Shown piece by piece: positions 27,898 through 31,331 of a DNA stretch of 31,331 nucleotides. This DNA comes from Chara braunii (Eukaryota > Streptophyta > Charophyceae > Charales > Characeae). Numbering within the stretch: the first letter of the stretch is position 1; each line of letters starts with the position of its first letter. Below the pieces are notes generated by a model. That model did not search any database. It was not told where the DNA came from and saw nothing but the letters and a program-made list of their open reading frames with translations. The stretch spans positions 4,755,336 through 4,786,666 of the forward strand of contig BFEA01000017.1 in assembly GCA_003427395.1 (NCBI GenBank), read 5' to 3'. Made by a program: the position numbers and the translations under genes.

Positions 27898-28300
27898 GTT
27901 TATGCCATGCTAGCCTTGGTTGAGTTAGTAGCTTGACTATCCATTTGATCTGAAGGGCTTTCGTTTGAATCCTGCTTGGGATCGATAATCCCTAGTTATC
28001 CCCTTTGGAAGGTTTCCTCATCACGGTGATAAAATGCCAAGCAATCTTGGGGATATAGTTGGTTTCATTCACTGACAGGTCACCTGACCAAAGATAGGCC
28101 CTTCCTCTTCGGTTCAGATCCTTAATGGTGTGGTCTGGTATAGTCCAGATCGACGCAATATACCACATCATGGAGAAGATTGAGGTATTGATAGTCAAGG
28201 CTCTCCATAGTAGGTCCTGGAGTGAAGTGAACGTATTGCCCCATCGACCCAATGGCATTCTATTGATTTGATTGGTCAGCAGAATCTGATTCCGTCAGTA

Positions 28301-29778
28301 AGCCATTTGAGGAGCCGGGGAGATGGGCCCTCTTTAGTTACCTGAGGCCCCAGGTGTCTTGTGGGTTCATCTGGTTTTTCTTACGTCATCCCTCCTTCTC
28401 GTCCGTCAAGCCGGCGAGGTTCTTCTTCCGACATCCACCATTCTAATACTATACACTGATTATGTGAGATTCTGACGGCACCGGCATCTTAAGCATCTAG
28501 TAGCAGCTATAATACACAGAGAAAAAGCTTAAATGGTATGCGAGGCCAGAGCATTTGGCACGAGAAAGAGGGGCACATCACATCAAAGTCAATTGTCTGT
28601 AGACGGGCACTAGCTAGACGACACTGTGCATCAAGCGTCCGTTGGCTGCAGAATCTCAGTACTAAGCCATCGACTGGCCTCTTGTGTGACTCTGTCAGTA
28701 GCCCGGGCAACAGCGGTACGAGCACCACCACCAATGCATCGGGCTCCAGTGATAACCTCCTGCTCCAGAGGCATCCAAACAGATACTGCGGTGGCGGATG
28801 CCGCCATAAGTTCAGACGCCATCAGAGGGCAAGGGACATCACCAGTGTGAAAGCTCTCTTCTGAGATCGATTACGATGGAGTTAGGGTCGGATCAGCACA
28901 CGCCACACGGCATTGACTGTGAAATATTAAACTTGAGAATGGTACCAAAAGAGGCGCCCTCGACGGATCAGATCCGTCGGGTGTCGCCGACTCCGGGAAC
29001 AGTAGGCAGGCTGAGCAAAATCTTCTTCCTCCTCTTCTCAAGTCCATGATCGAAATATAACAGCCTCAATCCCTTTCACTAAATACAGCACAAAGTTGTT
29101 TCGCCTGGCGTCTGTTGCTTTCCGGTTGTTCTATCCTCACATCAAAGTGACCAAATCGCCCACGCACTGCACGATCTGAGTTGCCGCTTTGATATAGCGC
29201 AGTCCCTTACTCTCTCTGACAGTCCACTAATGGTTAATAGGCGGTGTCATTTCGCCTGTTTTTCTTTTTATTTACATTTGTATTATGCGCCTGCATTGCT
29301 TGTTCGTGAAATTTTCGACGGCATTGCTTGTGGTGATGCGGCGAAAACCCCCGAATTTCGGGCCTTCCATTAACCATCTCTCGACTGAAGGAACACCGAG
29401 ATGATGATAAGGACTGAAACAATCAATGTGTATGCAAATAGACAAGAAATTGAGCAATGTAGCAACAGCGGAAGACTGAAAGAAATGACCTGACCCATCA
29501 GACTCAGACTAGACTCACACACATACATTAGCACACATCACACAGCAAGGAGGGACTTCGAGGCATGCAGCGAAGAAAGGTCCCTCCTTCCACATGCACA
29601 TGGGAAGATAACCACGGATGATAATGGGGCAGAAGAGATGTAGATGGAGAGGGGAGAGAAGACAAGAGTAGAACGTGTAATCGTCCAAAAATAGTCTCCC
29701 CATCAAATGTCCAACAAACGTCTGTCCTCAGAATGTCGAATCAGACCCAAGGCGATCAAGGCCCGATAATAGTCCCTT

Positions 29779-29782
<4 letters not shown>
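28301..29782. other. Unassigned; overlapping frames at 28507-28864
   Basis: Frames of 63-108 residues overlap on both strands at 28507-28864. The minus-strand frame starting at 28822 is Ala/Thr-rich and globular in composition (IGGGARTAVARATDRVTQEA), but no family was recognised and the frame is closed by stops on both sides. It could be a single exon or decayed coding sequence. Nothing was recognised in the rest. Confidence 0.3.
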
Positions 29783-29860
<78 letters not shown>

Positions 29861-29861
29861 N

Positions 29862-29933
<72 letters not shown>

Positions 29934-29942
29934 CTCTCTTGT

Positions 29943-29974
<32 letters not shown>

Positions 29975-29999
29975 AAGAAGAAGAAGAAGAAGAAGAAGA
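29783..29999. repeat. (CT)n followed by (AGA)n
   Basis: About 148 bases of CT dinucleotides with an N at 29861, then about 53 bases of AGA triplets from 29947. Ser/Leu- and Arg-rich frames here are repeat artefacts. Confidence 0.95.
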
Positions 30000-30803
30000 G
30001 TGACTGTGGATGGTCAGAAGAGAAGATGGAGCAGAAGAGAAGAAGAAGAAGTATTCTCTCTCTCACCTGATCCTGATGGTGCCAAGATACTGACCAGCGA
30101 AGATGGTGGTCCTCTGATGCAGGTCGCGGGAGTGAAGGCCAGCTATGGCGCCCAGGTACCACGTGACCATCTCCTACTGCATGCCAGGCTCTCCAGCCTC
30201 CGCTCTCCTACTACCTCCTACTCCGCTATCTCTAACTCCAATCTCTGCTCAGCTGGAATCGCGCTTCTTCAGGCAGCATAACGCCCAAGAACCGTTCCAC
30301 CCCGATTGTCCAGTGCTGAAGGACTGGCCCAGTGGCCCAGCTATGTGCCGCTGGGCCTGGCTAACTGGTTCACGGTCTGCGACCAGGGCCGTCTGATCTA
30401 ACATCTGATTGACGCTCCTGATGGCAGGCCCAAGTCCTGGTCCTGTGAACAGGATGAATAAACGGACTGCCCGGGTCCCTACCGGACATCCAGGCCCTCT
30501 GCAGGAACTGTGAGAAATTGTGGACTGGGCCAGCCACAAAAAGACGACCACCAGGTCCCAGTTCCGCCTAGGATGAAACTGAACCTGGCCCACCTCAGCC
30601 TCCGACATCATGGCCCATTGGTCCGAACAGGCACAGTCCCGTTCGGACTGTAGAAAGTCCGAAACAGCACAATGTCATCTGCAATAGACGGAAACGGACC
30701 AGACAAAACCCTAAAGGGCCTAAACCCAAATGACATATCTGGAACTGTTACAGACAAAAATGGACCAGACAAAACTCGGCGAAAAGATAAACAAACAGAA
30801 GCA
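30000..30803. other. No gene recognised
   Basis: Plus frame 30145-30396 and minus frame 30611-30249 overlap. Neither shows a known domain. Confidence 0.35.
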
Positions 30804-30916
30804 GGGGTCTAGTTGCACCTCTTGCCATCCGCCAAGATTTTGAATGCACCCGGACATGAATGTGTCCAGATGTATTCAAAATCTCGGCTAATGGCGAGTG
30901 GTGCAACTAAGACCTC
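30804..30916. mobile_element. Foldback element, GGGCCT family
   Basis: GGTCTAGTTGCACCTCTTGC (left) is inverted as the right end GTGGTGCAACTAAGACCTC. The inner arms GCCAAGATTTTGAATGCA and TGTATTCAAAATCTCGGC pair with few mismatches. CAG lies on both sides as a possible short target duplication. It closely resembles 1806-1928. Confidence 0.7.
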
Positions 30917-31331
30917 AGATTTGGAAATCTCACATTATCTCAGCAAAAAAGTTGAAAAAAAACAGATCAAGGCAGTAACTTCCCAGAAAGAGGCAGATTC
31001 GTCAGTCTGTATCAGATTCTGTGCAAGTCATTGCAGTCCGAAGAGTTCAGGGACGGGCTGCACACCACATTCAAATAAACACATGTTCCATAAATAACAA
31101 ATATTTGGAAACAAAGGCGGACGCGGCAGGTTCTGAGTTCGAAAAGCAAAAACACATGAAATGGCACTGAAGAAAAGGCGGCAGTTTGGAAAGGCAAAAA
31201 AGAGGACCAAGCGGTAATATCAGGCCCCCTGTTCGAAAAAGCGGTCATGTAAGGTCCTACACGGTCCCAGCCCCGTCCCTCGCCCTCGTCCCGGAAGAGG
31301 AAGACGAGGACAAAAGCAGAGGAACATGGAA
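30917..31331. other. No gene recognised at the window end
   Basis: Short frames on both strands and an A/G-rich end; no repeat family recognised. Confidence 0.4.

Larger units (their letters stand above)
25740..28300 (-). pseudogene. Decayed minus-strand LINE
   Basis: Read on the minus strand, 28258-27992 translates to a LINE post-RT segment (NRRGRAYLWSGDL, IPKIAWHFI, preceded by WRALTINTSIFSMMWYIASIW). About 26480-26390 reads CHS-C-SDKEQEDFIHCLIRCKKATDYNW, a zf-RVT-like Cys/His pattern, followed at 26113-25868 by a Lys-rich tail region. Stops, frameshifts, a MITE (27789-27897) and a tandem duplication with a palindrome (26820-27180) interrupt it. The catalytic RT core was not recognised, so the copy is either 5' truncated or too decayed. 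It is opposite in orientation to the LINE at 4088-6680 and not obviously the same family. Confidence 0.7.

Noticed and set aside
29728-30281. Ser/Leu/Arg-rich proteins
   Set aside because: They arise from (CT)n and (AGA)n repeats.

Overview
The window reads as nuclear DNA of a streptophyte outside the seed plants (streptophyte alga, moss or lycophyte grade). This is an inference. It rests on a spliced aquaporin whose pore residues match the Hybrid Intrinsic Protein (HIP) subfamily, known from mosses and lycophytes, and on a repeat-saturated eukaryotic background with introns, a U2 snRNA copy of plant type, LINE remnants, MITEs, A-tails and microsatellites. A Chara-like genome would fit, but I cannot confirm a species. 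Nothing bacterial (operons, Shine-Dalgarno sites, CRISPR) is visible.

Only one gene is convincing: the two 3' exons of an aquaporin at 18235-20200 (+), joined across a phase-0 intron of 1253 bases. Its 5' exon(s) were not found. The rest is mobile and repeat DNA. 1-3800: foldback elements of several families. 4088-6680: a decayed + strand LINE (reverse transcriptase and 3' zinc-knuckle remnants) carrying two inserted MITEs. 7370-7850: a tRNA-like SINE head and a 172-bp tandem duplication. 9100-13800: poly-T tracts, a 418-base assembly gap flanked by (CT)n and (CA)n, a broken U2 copy, and several copies of a short two-hairpin repeat. 14000-18200: no recognised gene. 18498-19750: the aquaporin intron, holding a 108-bp MITE and a TTAA-bounded element that itself contains a U2 retrocopy and a truncated hammerhead ribozyme motif. 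20259-20296: a laboratory Nextera mate-pair junction sequence. 20300-25000: simple repeats and foldbacks, with a second hammerhead relative at 24732-24811. 25740-28300: a decayed minus-strand LINE containing a 51-bp-arm perfect palindrome and a MITE. 28300-31331: nothing recognised except large (CT)n/(AGA)n tracts and one foldback.

The most interesting biology is the set of small, apparently non-autonomous elements. One is a type I hammerhead family: one copy has an intact core without stem I, the other has stem I with a damaged core. There are also U2-headed retrocopies, a ~65-bp A-tailed retroposon with a clear 13-bp target duplication, a ~110-bp TA-flanked MITE family present about seven times, and a 53-nt repeat whose two predicted stems are largely kept by paired or wobble changes. 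The main caution is the Nextera junction just after the aquaporin stop codon: the order of sequence on either side of 20259-20296 cannot be trusted.
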